This document shows positions 16,135 to 24,496 of a stretch of 64,000 nucleotides of DNA, in pieces. The position numbers and the translations under genes are program-made. The first letter of the stretch is position 1. Each line of letters begins with the position of its first letter. The stretch covers positions 1 through 64,000 of the forward strand of contig NZ_VFMU01000001.1 of the NCBI RefSeq assembly GCF_006715225.1. The letters run 5' to 3'. The notes under the pieces were generated by a model. That model did no database searches and was not told the origin of the DNA. It saw nothing but the letters and a program-made list of their open reading frames with translations. This DNA is from Arthrobacter sp. SLBN-112 (GTDB lineage Bacteria; Actinomycetota; Actinomycetes; Actinomycetales; Micrococcaceae).

Positions 16135-17460
16135 CTACACCGGGGCGATGACCAGGCCGGAGCCAACGTCCAGGGAGGGTGCAATGAGCCGGTCGCATTC
16201 CTGGACCAGCGAGGACCAGAGTTCCCGTCCGCGGAAGCCGGTGGCCTGGGCCCAGAGGGCGGCAACGCCGGCGGCGTGCGGGGTGGCCATGCTGGTGCCG
16301 CTGATGCTCCGGTACCGGGTGGGCATGGGCCAGGACGAGTAGACCTGCCAGCCGGGGCCGGCCACGTCCACCTGTCCGCCCCGGACCGGCAGGCTGCGCG
16401 CGGAGAAGAAGGCAACGTCCAGCTGATGGTCCAGGGCGCCCACCGCCATGATGAACGGGCTGTTGGCCGGGGTACCCACGAATCCGAAGTTGCCCTGGAG
16501 GCGGCGCGCGTTGTTTCCGGCGGCGGCGATGATCAGCGTGCCGGCGTCCAGCGCACGCTTGCCGGCTGCCACGTACGGCGGGTGGATCTGCGGCACGTCG
16601 GCTCCGAGGGACATGGAGATGATGTGGCAGCCGCTGGACAACGCCCAGTCAATGCCGGCCAGGATGCCGGCGTCGCTGCCGGAACCTGAGTTGCCCAGCA
16701 CCTTGCCCGCGAAGATGTCGGCCTCGTAGGCCACGCCGTAGCGCGGCCCGGTGGACGGGGACTTGGAGCCGCAGGAGGTGCCGATGCAGTGTGTGCCGTG
16801 CCCGTGTCCGTCCTCGGGGGTCTCGCCCTGAATGAAGGACCGGGTGATGATGTTGCGTCCGGCGAAGTCAGGGTGGGTTGAGTCGAAACCCGTGTCCAGG
16901 ACTGCCACCTTGACCCCGCGCCCCGAGTATTGGGACGACTGTGCCTGGACGGCCTGCAGCCCCCACGTGAACTGGGCGGTGTCCTGGAAGATCGGCACGG
17001 TTGGTGGTGCCGCTACTCCCGTGCCCTGGCCGTTGCCGTTCAGGCGCGTGTCCAGGTCCAGGACAGCATCGCGGTAACCCCTGACGTACTCAGTGGGTCC
17101 CGCCGGGAGGACATGGTGGATCAGTTCCGGCGATACGGACAGTACCGCACCCGCCACCGCTTCGGTGGTCTGCAGCGCGCCGATCTGCTCCGGCGCCGCC
17201 GAAACCACGGCGATGCCCAGGGAGCTGAAGTACGTGGCGTCCGCACCGCTGCTTTCCGAGACATCCACTTCACGGTCCCGGAAGTCCCGCGAGTCCGCCA
17301 CGTTGGACAGGCCTGCCGATTCCAGCACCGAGGACGGGCTGTCCGCGTCACGGGCAAAGACCACGATGAACCGGCCGGTGGTCTCGGCCCCAGAGTAGTC
17401 CGCCTCCGGGACGGACCCGGACGAGTTCTCGGACGTGGGGAAGGAATTCGGGTCGATCAT
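16135..17460 (-). CDS. S8 family subtilisin-like serine protease
   Basis: A 441-residue subtilase with the full catalytic set: Asp189 in VAVLDTGFD, His221 in GHGTHCIG, oxyanion Asn316 in AAAGNN and Ser390 in GTSMATPHAAG. The first 120 residues include a segment (FIVVFARDADSPSS to AVLSVSPE) that looks like a built-in propeptide domain, but no N-terminal hydrophobic signal sequence is visible, unusual for this family. AAAGGAG lies upstream of ATG 17460. It is the second gene of a minus-strand operon, 42 bases after the alpha/beta hydrolase and 53 bases before the I9-like protein, and therefore under repeat site B. Confidence 0.9.
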   Translation of the reverse strand: MIDPNSFPTSENSSGSVPEADYSGAETTGRFIVVFARDADSPSSVLESAGLSNVADSRDFRDREVDVSESSGADATYFSSLGIAVVSAAPEQIGALQTTEAVAGAVLSVSPELIHHVLPAGPTEYVRGYRDAVLDLDTRLNGNGQGTGVAAPPTVPIFQDTAQFTWGLQAVQAQSSQYSGRGVKVAVLDTGFDSTHPDFAGRNIITRSFIQGETPEDGHGHGTHCIGTSCGSKSPSTGPRYGVAYEADIFAGKVLGNSGSGSDAGILAGIDWALSSGCHIISMSLGADVPQIHPPYVAAGKRALDAGTLIIAAAGNNARRLQGNFGFVGTPANSPFIMAVGALDHQLDVAFFSARSLPVRGGQVDVAGPGWQVYSSWPMPTRYRSISGTSMATPHAAGVAALWAQATGFRGRELWSSLVQECDRLIAPSLDVGSGLVIAPV

Positions 17461-17502
17461 TTCGGATCTCCTTTGCAGTGGGTTGAAGGGTGGTGCGTGG
17501 TC

Positions 17503-19086
17503 TCAGAGGGCCAGCGTCCTGGGGGTAACGGTCAGGCGCAGGCCCGCGTTGTGTCCGAGTAGATGCCTGGACACCTCGGGAACAGGGATGAATCCCTGCC
17601 AGCGGTTCGGCGTCGGGTCGGTGTCCTTCAGCAGGTCTTCATCCCCCGCTTCCCAGTTGCGCAGGGCGCTGGGGATCGTGCTGTTCCACGCTGCCCAGGC
17701 TTTGGGCAGGGGCCGCTCCGCGGAGGGCGGTTCAATTTCCACCAGCAGCGTGTCCTGCCAGTCCTCGGTCTGTTCCAAGTGGTCGGCGAAAAAGAAGTGC
17801 CCGTCCTTTTCCAGGATCGACATCAGCGTCAGCTTGAGGGCCTGGCGCAGCCGGGGCACTACCTTCCCATCAACGCGCGGCCGTGGAGCCCTGGAGGAGA
17901 GGAACGTGGTCAGCAGCGGAACCGGCGAGTCGATGGGATCTCCTTCCTTCCAGTGCTCGATCTGCACTGGGCAGAAGTGGGCCGCGCTTTGTTCATGCAC
18001 TAGAACCGGCAGCCCCCGGATGGCCAGGCCCACGTCCAGCTGGAACTCCACCTCCGGCGGATCGGACTTGCCCACTGTGAAGCCCACGAGTTCCACCTCG
18101 ACTTTGAGGTCCCCGAACAGGAAGCGCTGCAGGTTCTGGTAGCCCTCTTCGGAATTGACGATGCCGTAGCGTCCGCTGTGGCTGCGGTGCACCACTGCCA
18201 CCACCGCGCCTTTGACCGCAGCGTTGTCGATCTGGACCAGCCCGTCGCTCCGGGCGCCCACCGCTTTTGAGGACAGGCCCAGGGCGACGTCGTAGTCCTC
18301 GGGGTTGGAGCCCACCAGGCAGAACAGTTCGTTCAAGGGAAACCCGTCATCTGGCATCTCGGTGGCCCGGAAGTTTTCGCGCGTCCGGATCGCCCTGAGG
18401 GCCGGTGGCGTGAGGTATTCGTACATCCGGTCGGGCCCGAAGATATCCGCCCCCTGGAACCGGGTGGCGTCCCGGAGCCTCTCGAACAGGCCGTACCCGA
18501 CAGCGAATTTGATGCCGCCGTGCGGAGTGGCATACGTGAAGAGGCGGGCAACATATTTGGCCCCCGCGGCAGGGTCGATCACGCCGCCGTCGCCAGCCAG
18601 GCTTTCCGGGATGACCCGCTGCAGCAGTGAGCGGCAGATGAGCCCGCCCATGGAGTGCGCCACCAGGAAGACCTTCGGCGCTCCGGTCTTCTCGAGCACA
18701 AGGTTGATCAGGCTGAACAGGTCCCGTGCTGCTTCCTCGAACGAGAAGCTCTCAGGGTCCGCATCGAAGGTATCCGCCGCGTCGTCGTAGAAGCGGTGGA
18801 TCCAGATCGATGCCGGGTTCACGGAGTTGGCGTCAACGCTGTTGAGGAATGACCACTGGTCCCCGTGGACCGGCACCTCGTACTGGTGGTCTGCCACCAG
18901 GCGCAGCATCGGGGACTCGAACTGGTGGAATTTCGCCCGTCCGCTGCCGTCAGCACGGACATGGACAGAACCCTGGCTGAAGCCATAGAAGGGATCGTCA
19001 ACAGCGCTGTTGACGGCGGCGCCGGTGCCAGCGAAACCGCGGACGTAGATCACCGGGAGCCGGCCGTCGTGAAGGGCAATTCCCAT
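17503..19086 (-). CDS. alpha/beta hydrolase (lipase/esterase-like) of the hydrolase island
   Basis: A 527-residue protein with an alpha/beta hydrolase core in the first 340 residues. The nucleophile elbow is VAHSMGGL (Ser145); the start LPVIYVRGFAG gives the oxyanion region, and HRSHSGRYGIVNSEEGYQNL supplies the likely catalytic His near residue 305. The C-terminal 190 residues are beta-rich (VEVELVGFTVGKSDPPEVEF) and unidentified. No signal peptide is seen. ATG 19086 has no clear ribosome-binding site, so the message may be nearly leaderless. Repeat site B lies only 21-42 bases upstream, placing it at the promoter. It heads the operon with the subtilase and I9-like gene. Confidence 0.75.
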   Translation of the reverse strand: MGIALHDGRLPVIYVRGFAGTGAAVNSAVDDPFYGFSQGSVHVRADGSGRAKFHQFESPMLRLVADHQYEVPVHGDQWSFLNSVDANSVNPASIWIHRFYDDAADTFDADPESFSFEEAARDLFSLINLVLEKTGAPKVFLVAHSMGGLICRSLLQRVIPESLAGDGGVIDPAAGAKYVARLFTYATPHGGIKFAVGYGLFERLRDATRFQGADIFGPDRMYEYLTPPALRAIRTRENFRATEMPDDGFPLNELFCLVGSNPEDYDVALGLSSKAVGARSDGLVQIDNAAVKGAVVAVVHRSHSGRYGIVNSEEGYQNLQRFLFGDLKVEVELVGFTVGKSDPPEVEFQLDVGLAIRGLPVLVHEQSAAHFCPVQIEHWKEGDPIDSPVPLLTTFLSSRAPRPRVDGKVVPRLRQALKLTLMSILEKDGHFFFADHLEQTEDWQDTLLVEIEPPSAERPLPKAWAAWNSTIPSALRNWEAGDEDLLKDTDPTPNRWQGFIPVPEVSRHLLGHNAGLRLTVTPRTLAL

Positions 19087-19106
19087 AGGGAGAGTGCACC
19101 ACGGGT

Positions 19107-19128
19107 GCCGTTACGGCCGCGTTACTGC
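19107..19128 (-). promoter_or_regulatory. SARP/BTAD-type tandem direct repeat, site B
   Basis: Read on the minus strand, GCAGTAACG and GCCGTAACG start 11 bp apart. The site fills the 60-bp gap between the BTAD gene and the alpha/beta hydrolase gene, facing the hydrolase. Confidence 0.65.
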
Positions 19129-19145
19129 CTACAGGGGACCGAACG

Positions 19146-19946
19146 CTACAGGGGGCCGAACGCCGGCCGGGCGCCCAGCAGGGAACCGGCGGCTGTGACA
19201 ATGCGGTCGGCGACCGGATGATCTGCCGCCGTCTGCCGGTCAATCAATTCGGCCACGAGGCCCGTGAGGGAGGCGGAAGGCTGCAGGCCCATGTCCGTCC
19301 GCAACTGCTCCCGGTACCGCTCGTAGGCGCGAAGCGCTGCCCCCGGATTTCCACGCTGGAGTTCGCCTTCGATGAGGAACGAAACGGCGCCTTCGAACAG
19401 CGGCTCGATTTCCAGGGTGGCGCGTGCAGCCTCCGTCGCTGTTTCGGGGTCTCCGGCGGCAAGGGACTTCCGTGCGACCAGGGCGAGGGCCTGGAGGCGG
19501 TCTTCCGTCAGACGGTTCTGGGCGAAAACCACCCAGTCCTCGTACCAGCCGGGGAGGAGTTCCGCGTCGCGCAGTTCATGCAGCAAAGAGGCGGCGCTTC
19601 CGGTATGCCGGTCACCCCGCAAAGCCTGGATCTGGGACCGGATCCGCTGCACATCGACGTCAACCCGCTCGTCAAGCGACAACGTTGGTCCCCCATTGAC
19701 GATCAGCCCGGGCACCTCGCGGGAAATCAGGTGGACGCTGACGCGCAGGCTTTCCAGTGCCCTGGCGTCCGGGTACTCCGGCCACAACAGGCCGCTGAGA
19801 TGGGCCCGCAGGCTCGGTCCACGGATGGCCAGGGATGCAATGAGCCGCTGCTGTCGTGTCGCAACGTGGATAGCCACATCGTCCCGGCGGAGCCGCCAGG
19901 ACCGAAGTAAGTCCAGTTTTAGTTCCCCATTATCGACCGTGCCCAT
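19146..19946 (-). CDS. SARP-like transcriptional activator with BTAD domain
   Basis: A 266-residue regulator. Residues 1-105 match a SARP-type winged helix (RQQRLIASLAIRG, then AHLSGLLWPEYPDARALESLRVSVHLI and a hairpin LIVNGGPTLSLDERVDVDV); residues 110-255 are the all-helical bacterial transcriptional activator domain, ending in AALRAYERYREQLRTDMGLQPS. Such two-domain SARPs activate promoters bearing heptameric direct repeats with 11-bp spacing, and just such repeats occur at three promoters within 8 kb. It therefore probably switches on the hydrolase operons. A palindrome-like GAGAGCACGCTCTC (20049-20062) lies upstream of its own start. No repeat of the GTAACG type precedes it, so autoregulation through that motif is unlikely. 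Confidence 0.85.
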   Translation of the reverse strand: MGTVDNGELKLDLLRSWRLRRDDVAIHVATRQQRLIASLAIRGPSLRAHLSGLLWPEYPDARALESLRVSVHLISREVPGLIVNGGPTLSLDERVDVDVQRIRSQIQALRGDRHTGSAASLLHELRDAELLPGWYEDWVVFAQNRLTEDRLQALALVARKSLAAGDPETATEAARATLEIEPLFEGAVSFLIEGELQRGNPGAALRAYERYREQLRTDMGLQPSASLTGLVAELIDRQTAADHPVADRIVTAAGSLLGARPAFGPL

Positions 19947-20099
19947 CGAAACCTGATTTCCGATTTGTCAAAAAGATGGAGGAGGTATGAATGAGCATCC
20001 ACAGTACGAACGATGCTGTCAATAAGGTATTTCCACTTTTCCAAAGGAGAGAGCACGCTCTCCTATAGCGGTATAAAAAGTGTCATAGGGGGACGGGGA

Positions 20100-20768
20100 T
20101 TACTTCAATGTTGGTAGCAGGTGCTTGAGGGGGTCGCCAACAGCAGGTCCGGTAGGGGGTTTGAGGGTTGACGACGTCGGAGGTGGCGGCGTCTCCGTCC
20201 CCGAACTTCCCGACGGGGAGGGCGAGGGTGACGTCGTCGATGTCGACGTCGACGGCGGGGGCTCCGGCGTCGAACTTGTGGTCGGTGCCAGGGTTTTGTC
20301 GGGGGCGACGCCGGCAGCCATCCCCAGCGGGACTGAAATGCCCTTTTTGGGGGATGCCTTTTCGGCGTTTGGCGCGGCGACGGACACTTCCAGGTTTGCC
20401 TGCCGCACTTTGGTGGTGGTCCATTCCCCGCGGACAAGGCAGGTTTCGCCAGGCTTCAGGATGCCGGTGCAGCCGTTGAAGATGACGAGGAATGCGGTGT
20501 TGTTGATGCCGGCGTCGGGCACGGTCACATCGGAATCAGTGCCGTTGGTGATTTCAATCGACTCGACCGTGCCGGCTTCCGCGAGCGGGCCTGTCTGTCC
20601 AGGCTGGACGATCCAGTTCTCCTCGCCGATCCGCACCCGGTTCTCAACCACCGGTTGGGAGTCTTTGGTCCTGGCACTCTCAGTGCCTCCCGGGGTCCCT
20701 GTGCAGGATGACAGGACGCCCAGTCCAAGAAGGCAGGCAATGCATTTTCCTGCTGCTGGATATCCCAT
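20100..20768 (-). CDS. lipoprotein of unknown function
   Basis: A 222-residue exported protein with an N-terminal hydrophobic stretch and a lipobox LGVLSSC. The folded part (about residues 40-140) is beta-rich, with SIEITNGTDSDVTVP and a Cys pair in FNGCTGILKPGETCLVRGEW, reminiscent of an Ig-like domain. From about residue 155 it is a Pro/Ser/Thr-rich linker, probably spanning the wall. It begins 2 bases after the stop of the membrane protein, so the pair form an operon under repeat site C. I do not recognise a family. Confidence 0.7.
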   Translation of the reverse strand: MGYPAAGKCIACLLGLGVLSSCTGTPGGTESARTKDSQPVVENRVRIGEENWIVQPGQTGPLAEAGTVESIEITNGTDSDVTVPDAGINNTAFLVIFNGCTGILKPGETCLVRGEWTTTKVRQANLEVSVAAPNAEKASPKKGISVPLGMAAGVAPDKTLAPTTSSTPEPPPSTSTSTTSPSPSPSGSSGTETPPPPTSSTLKPPTGPAVGDPLKHLLPTLK

Positions 20769-20770
20769 TT

Positions 20771-21751
20771 TCAGCCCCCCGGAAGAAATTCCACCCGGTA
20801 TTCCGGATTGTCGTCAAGAATGATCGCCACCCCGGTTTCGCGCCGCCAGCCTTCGGGAAGGAGAAAGAACTTGTCGGCGCTTCTGGTGACGAATTTCAGC
20901 CCTGTGTATTTGAAGTGGTATTTCGCGTCCGGATCGGGAATCCTGTCCTCGCGGACCGGGCCGGCGAGAGCCAGCGACTGGACGCTGTAGACCACCACGG
21001 AGGGGCGTTTGGCCAGTTCACGGGCATATTCCCGGGACCTGCCGGTGCCCAAAGCCCCCGCGTACAGGGAGCAGGCCCAGAACAGTGCCAGGACCACCAG
21101 CAGCACAGCGCACACGTAGCCGAGCTTTTCCCACATGGGCAGGCGCCTGAGCACGTCGCCGTCGGACGTGGCCAGCCTGCGGAGCACCCAGAAAGCGTAG
21201 GCACCGACGGCGACGCCGCTGCCCAGGGCCGCCGGTTCGAAGAGGAACGGGGTGGCGAAAGGCGGTTCCTCGAACAGGACCCACACGCCGAGCGCGGTGA
21301 TGAGGACCCCGGCGCAGAGGATGGTCCACGCGCCGAAAAGAATGTAGCTGTATAGGCCGGGCCGGCTGATGATGGCGGCCGTAAATGCGTGGACGCCGAT
21401 GCACACAAGGCTGATGAGAAGGATGGATATCGCGGGCACGATGATCGCGTCGGCGCTGCGCAGCAGATAGTCCACTGTGGAGTATTCGAGAATACTTTGG
21501 TCTATCCCGAAATAGGCGGTGCGGGTGGCCGTCATGGTCCAGCCGAACCAGAACGCCAGCGCCGTGGCCACGGTGGTCAGGGGCGCAATGATCGCGAACC
21601 ACTGAACTATCGAGTGGCTGAGGTCCGTCCCCGTGGCGGCTGCCGCAGGCCCCTTCCGACGGGCAGCGCCGGACCGGGCGGCCCGCGGCGCTTTCCATGC
21701 GCGGCTGCCCTGGGCGTCCGGCGCCCGTGCCGGAAGCCTGCCCGGGTTCAC
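20771..21751 (-). CDS. multi-pass membrane protein of unknown function
   Basis: A 326-residue integral membrane protein. After a basic, disordered start of about 45 residues there are roughly five hydrophobic helices (WFAIIAPLTTVATALAFWFGW, a second near VPAISILLISLVCIGV, then SYILFGAWTILCAGVLI, VAVGAYAFWVL and VCAVLLVVLALFWAC), then a soluble C-terminal domain of about 110 residues ending EYRVEFLPGG. GTG 21751 is preceded by GAGGAG five bases away. Repeat site C lies 46-67 bases upstream. It pairs with the lipoprotein downstream; together they could form an envelope complex linked to the hydrolases, but this is inference only. Confidence 0.7.
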   Translation of the reverse strand: MNPGRLPARAPDAQGSRAWKAPRAARSGAARRKGPAAAATGTDLSHSIVQWFAIIAPLTTVATALAFWFGWTMTATRTAYFGIDQSILEYSTVDYLLRSADAIIVPAISILLISLVCIGVHAFTAAIISRPGLYSYILFGAWTILCAGVLITALGVWVLFEEPPFATPFLFEPAALGSGVAVGAYAFWVLRRLATSDGDVLRRLPMWEKLGYVCAVLLVVLALFWACSLYAGALGTGRSREYARELAKRPSVVVYSVQSLALAGPVREDRIPDPDAKYHFKYTGLKFVTRSADKFFLLPEGWRRETGVAIILDDNPEYRVEFLPGG

Positions 21752-21796
21752 TGCTGCTCCTCGTGCCTGGTGGGCATTTCATATTTGCCCACATCG

Positions 21797-21818
21797 GCCG
21801 TTACTGCGGCGTTACTGC
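21797..21818 (-). promoter_or_regulatory. SARP/BTAD-type tandem direct repeat, site C
   Basis: On the minus strand two GCAGTAACG units start 11 bp apart, followed about 15 bases later by an AAATATG -10-like element and then the membrane protein/lipoprotein operon. Confidence 0.65.
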
Positions 21819-21826
21819 CCAGGAAG

Positions 21827-21867
21827 GAGGCGTACGACGGCGGCACGCGGCCGCCGTCGTACGCCTC
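21827..21867. repeat. dispersed TACGACGGCGG-type hairpin, copy 3
   Basis: A perfect 18-bp inverted repeat (GAGGCGTACGACGGCGGC and its complement) around a 5-base loop. It sits between the E2 gene end and repeat site C and probably insulates the two transcription units. Confidence 0.75.
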
Positions 21868-21884
21868 TTCCGGGGTGGGAAGGG

Positions 21885-23381
21885 CTAGATATCCGCCAGC
21901 AGTGACGTCGGGTTTTCGATGGCGTCCGCCACGAAACGGAGGAAGCCGGCTGCTGTGCCGCCGTCGCAGACCCGGTGGTCGAAGGTAAGGGTCAGCTCCG
22001 TGACCTTGCGGACCGCCAGCTCGCCGTTGACCACCCACGGCTTGTCGATGATCCGGCCGATGCCCAGGATGGCCACCTCCGGGTGGTTGATGATCGCCGC
22101 GGACCCGTCCACGCCGAACACGCCGTAGTTGTTCAGTGTGAAGGTGCCGCTGCCCAGTTCCGTGGGGGTCGCCTTGCCCTGGCGTGCGACGTCGGTGAGG
22201 CGCCGGATCTCCGCGTCCAGTTCCCGGGCGGTCAGCTTCTCCGCGGCCCGGACCGAGGGCACCACCAGGCCGCGGTCAGTCTGCGCGGCGATGCCGAGGT
22301 TGACGCCGTCGAACGCGACGATCTCCTGGGAGCCGTCCTCCGCGGTTTCGATCCGAGTGTTCAGTTCCGGGTACTTCTTGAGCCCCGCGGTGACGAACCG
22401 GGCGACGAACGCCAGCAGCCCGGGAACCTCGGCACCGTTGGCTTTGAGTTCCCCGCGAAGCTCCATCAGGGCGGTGGCGTCCACGTCCACCCACACGGTT
22501 GCTTCCGGGATTTCGGAGCGGCTGCGGACCATGTTGGCGGCCACGGCCTTGCGGACTCCACGGACAGGGGTGCGGGCAGCAATGGGGAGCCCGGTGCGGG
22601 CATCGGTTGCGCCCTGGGTTTCGGTGCTTTCGGCAGGCTGGGTTTCTGCAGGCTTGGCCTGGGCAGGCTCAACCACCGGAGCGTGGATGGCCTTCTCCAC
22701 GTCGCGGCGCATGATCAGCCCGCCCTCGCCGGAGCCGGGGAGTTCGCCGAGGTCCACGCCATGCTCCCGGGCCATGCGCCGGACCAGCGGGGAGATCACG
22801 GCGCCGAGTTTGCCGGGCACGCGGGTGCGCAAAAGGGTGAGGTCGTCCTCGGTGGGGGTCTTGGCAGGTTCAGCAACGGCGACCGAAGACTTCGGGGCAC
22901 GGGTCCGCCGTGCAACGCCATGCCCGCCAGGGGTCCCGTACCCGATCAAGACATTCCCGGACCCGGCTTTCTCCTCTTCCCGATAGGTCTCGGCTGCAGC
23001 TTCAGACGCACTCGACGCGGATGATGCCGCCCCGGGAGTGGCATCGGGCCTGTCGGAGCCGGACGGCATGCTGCTTGCAGCATGGCCGTCCGGCGAAGGG
23101 GCGGGGGCGGCATCATCAGCGGCGGCCACAGGGGAGCCAAGGGGCGTCACCGAGATCAGCGGCTTCCCCACGTCCAGGGTCTCGCCCGGCTTCCCGTGGA
23201 GTTCGGCGACGATCCCGGCGTACGGCGACGGCACCTCCACGGCGGACTTGGCGGTTTCCACCTCGGCGATGGGCTGGTCAACCGCAATCTCGTCGCCAAC
23301 GGAAACATGCCAGGCCACCAGTTCGGCTTCGGTGAGGCCTTCGCCCAGGTCAGGCAGCAAAAACACGCGTGGTTCGCTCAT
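21885..23381 (-). CDS. bkdC: branched-chain 2-oxoacid dehydrogenase E2 (dihydrolipoyl acyltransferase)
   Basis: The 498-residue core of a 2-oxoacid dehydrogenase complex; it transfers the acyl group from lipoyl-lysine to CoA. A single lipoyl domain opens the protein ([13 protein letters not shown], lipoylated Lys in [10 protein letters not shown]), then an Ala/Pro linker, a peripheral subunit-binding domain ([26 protein letters not shown]) and the acyltransferase domain ending with the catalytic [16 protein letters not shown] 23381 is chosen over GTG 23396 because GGGAG is eight bases upstream and it follows the E1beta stop by two bases. Third gene of the operon. Specificity for branched-chain acids is inferred from operon order. 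Confidence 0.9.
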   Translation of the reverse strand: MSEPRVFLLPDLGEGLTEAELVAWHVSVGDEIAVDQPIAEVETAKSAVEVPSPYAGIVAELHGKPGETLDVGKPLISVTPLGSPVAAADDAAPAPSPDGHAASSMPSGSDRPDATPGAASSASSASEAAAETYREEEKAGSGNVLIGYGTPGGHGVARRTRAPKSSVAVAEPAKTPTEDDLTLLRTRVPGKLGAVISPLVRRMAREHGVDLGELPGSGEGGLIMRRDVEKAIHAPVVEPAQAKPAETQPAESTETQGATDARTGLPIAARTPVRGVRKAVAANMVRSRSEIPEATVWVDVDATALMELRGELKANGAEVPGLLAFVARFVTAGLKKYPELNTRIETAEDGSQEIVAFDGVNLGIAAQTDRGLVVPSVRAAEKLTARELDAEIRRLTDVARQGKATPTELGSGTFTLNNYGVFGVDGSAAIINHPEVAILGIGRIIDKPWVVNGELAVRKVTELTLTFDHRVCDGGTAAGFLRFVADAIENPTSLLADI

Positions 23382-23383
23382 GG

Positions 23384-24496
23384 TCAGTTCTCCCACTGAA
23401 GGTCGTCAACGGCGTCGAGGATGCGGTCCACGCCGGGCAGGTAGTACTTCTCGAGTTTGGGCGCCGGGTACGGGACATCGAATCCGGTGACGCGGCGGAT
23501 GGGGGCGGCCAGGTAGTGGAAGCAGCGCTCCTGGACCCGGGCCACGATCTCGGAGGACACGGACGCGAAGCCGTGCGCCTCGGCGATCACCACGGCCCGG
23601 CCGGTCTTGCGGACGGACGCGCACACGGTGTCGTCGTCGAATGGGACGATGGTGCGCACGTCGATGACTTCCAGCGAGCGCCCTTCCAGAGCAGCGGCCT
23701 CCGCAGCAGCCAAAGCGGTGGGGACGGACGGGCCGTAGGCAATCAAGGTTGCGTCCGTGCCGGGACGCGCGACGGCGGCACGCCCCTCAGAGCCAAGTCC
23801 CGCCGTCGTACCTTCCGTGTGCAGGCGGCGCAGCTCGCCCAGGTCCACCGAGTCCTTGGTCCAGTACATCTTCTTGGGTTCCATGAACACCACGGGGTCG
23901 TCGGAGTCGATGGCCTCGCGGAGCATCCGGTAGCCGTCCGCCACGGTGGCCGGGGTGTAGACCTTCAGGCCGGCGGTGTGGGCGTAGTAGGACTCGGAGG
24001 AGTCGCAGTGGTGCTCCACTCCCCCGATGCCGCCGCCGTAGGGGATGCGGATGACCATGGGGAGCTTGACCGCCCCGCGTGTGCGGTTGTGCATCTTGGC
24101 CACGTGGCTGACGATCTGCTCGAACGCCGGGTAGGCGAACGCGTCGAACTGCATCTCGATCACCGGGCGCATCCCATTGATGGCCATGCCCACGGCCATG
24201 CCCACTATGCCGGATTCGGCCAGGGGGGTATCGAAGCAGCGCTGCTCGCCGAACGTGGCGGTCAGGCCGTCGGTGATGCGGAAGACGCCGCCCAGCATGC
24301 CCACGTCCTCGCCGAAGACCAGGACGGAGGAGTCGGCGTGCATGGCGTCGGCCAGGGCGGTGTTCAGGGCCTTGGCCATGGTGACGGGCTGGGGGCCGGC
24401 TGCCTCGGCGGACGCGGCGGCGGAGGCTGCGGCGCGGGCGGTAGCGGCAGAAACGTTGCCGTTGGCCTCGGAGGAGGTGGTGATGGTGGGGCTCAC
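23384..24496 (-). CDS. bkdB: branched-chain 2-oxoacid dehydrogenase E1 beta subunit
   Basis: A 370-residue transketolase-like subunit that pairs with E1alpha to bind thiamine diphosphate and decarboxylate 2-oxoacids. Family segments include [40 protein letters not shown]-equivalent [18 protein letters not shown] and [11 protein letters not shown] 24496 follows AAGGAGG and overlaps the E1alpha stop (GTGA). Odd point: residues around [19 protein letters not shown] are encoded by a pair of hairpin arms of the dispersed TACGACGGCGG family (CGACGGCGG at 23770 and its complement at 23800), apparently an in-frame insertion of about a dozen residues before the conserved [10 protein letters not shown] strand. 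Confidence 0.9.
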   Translation of the reverse strand: MSPTITTSSEANGNVSAATARAAASAAASAEAAGPQPVTMAKALNTALADAMHADSSVLVFGEDVGMLGGVFRITDGLTATFGEQRCFDTPLAESGIVGMAVGMAINGMRPVIEMQFDAFAYPAFEQIVSHVAKMHNRTRGAVKLPMVIRIPYGGGIGGVEHHCDSSESYYAHTAGLKVYTPATVADGYRMLREAIDSDDPVVFMEPKKMYWTKDSVDLGELRRLHTEGTTAGLGSEGRAAVARPGTDATLIAYGPSVPTALAAAEAAALEGRSLEVIDVRTIVPFDDDTVCASVRKTGRAVVIAEAHGFASVSSEIVARVQERCFHYLAAPIRRVTGFDVPYPAPKLEKYYLPGVDRILDAVDDLQWEN

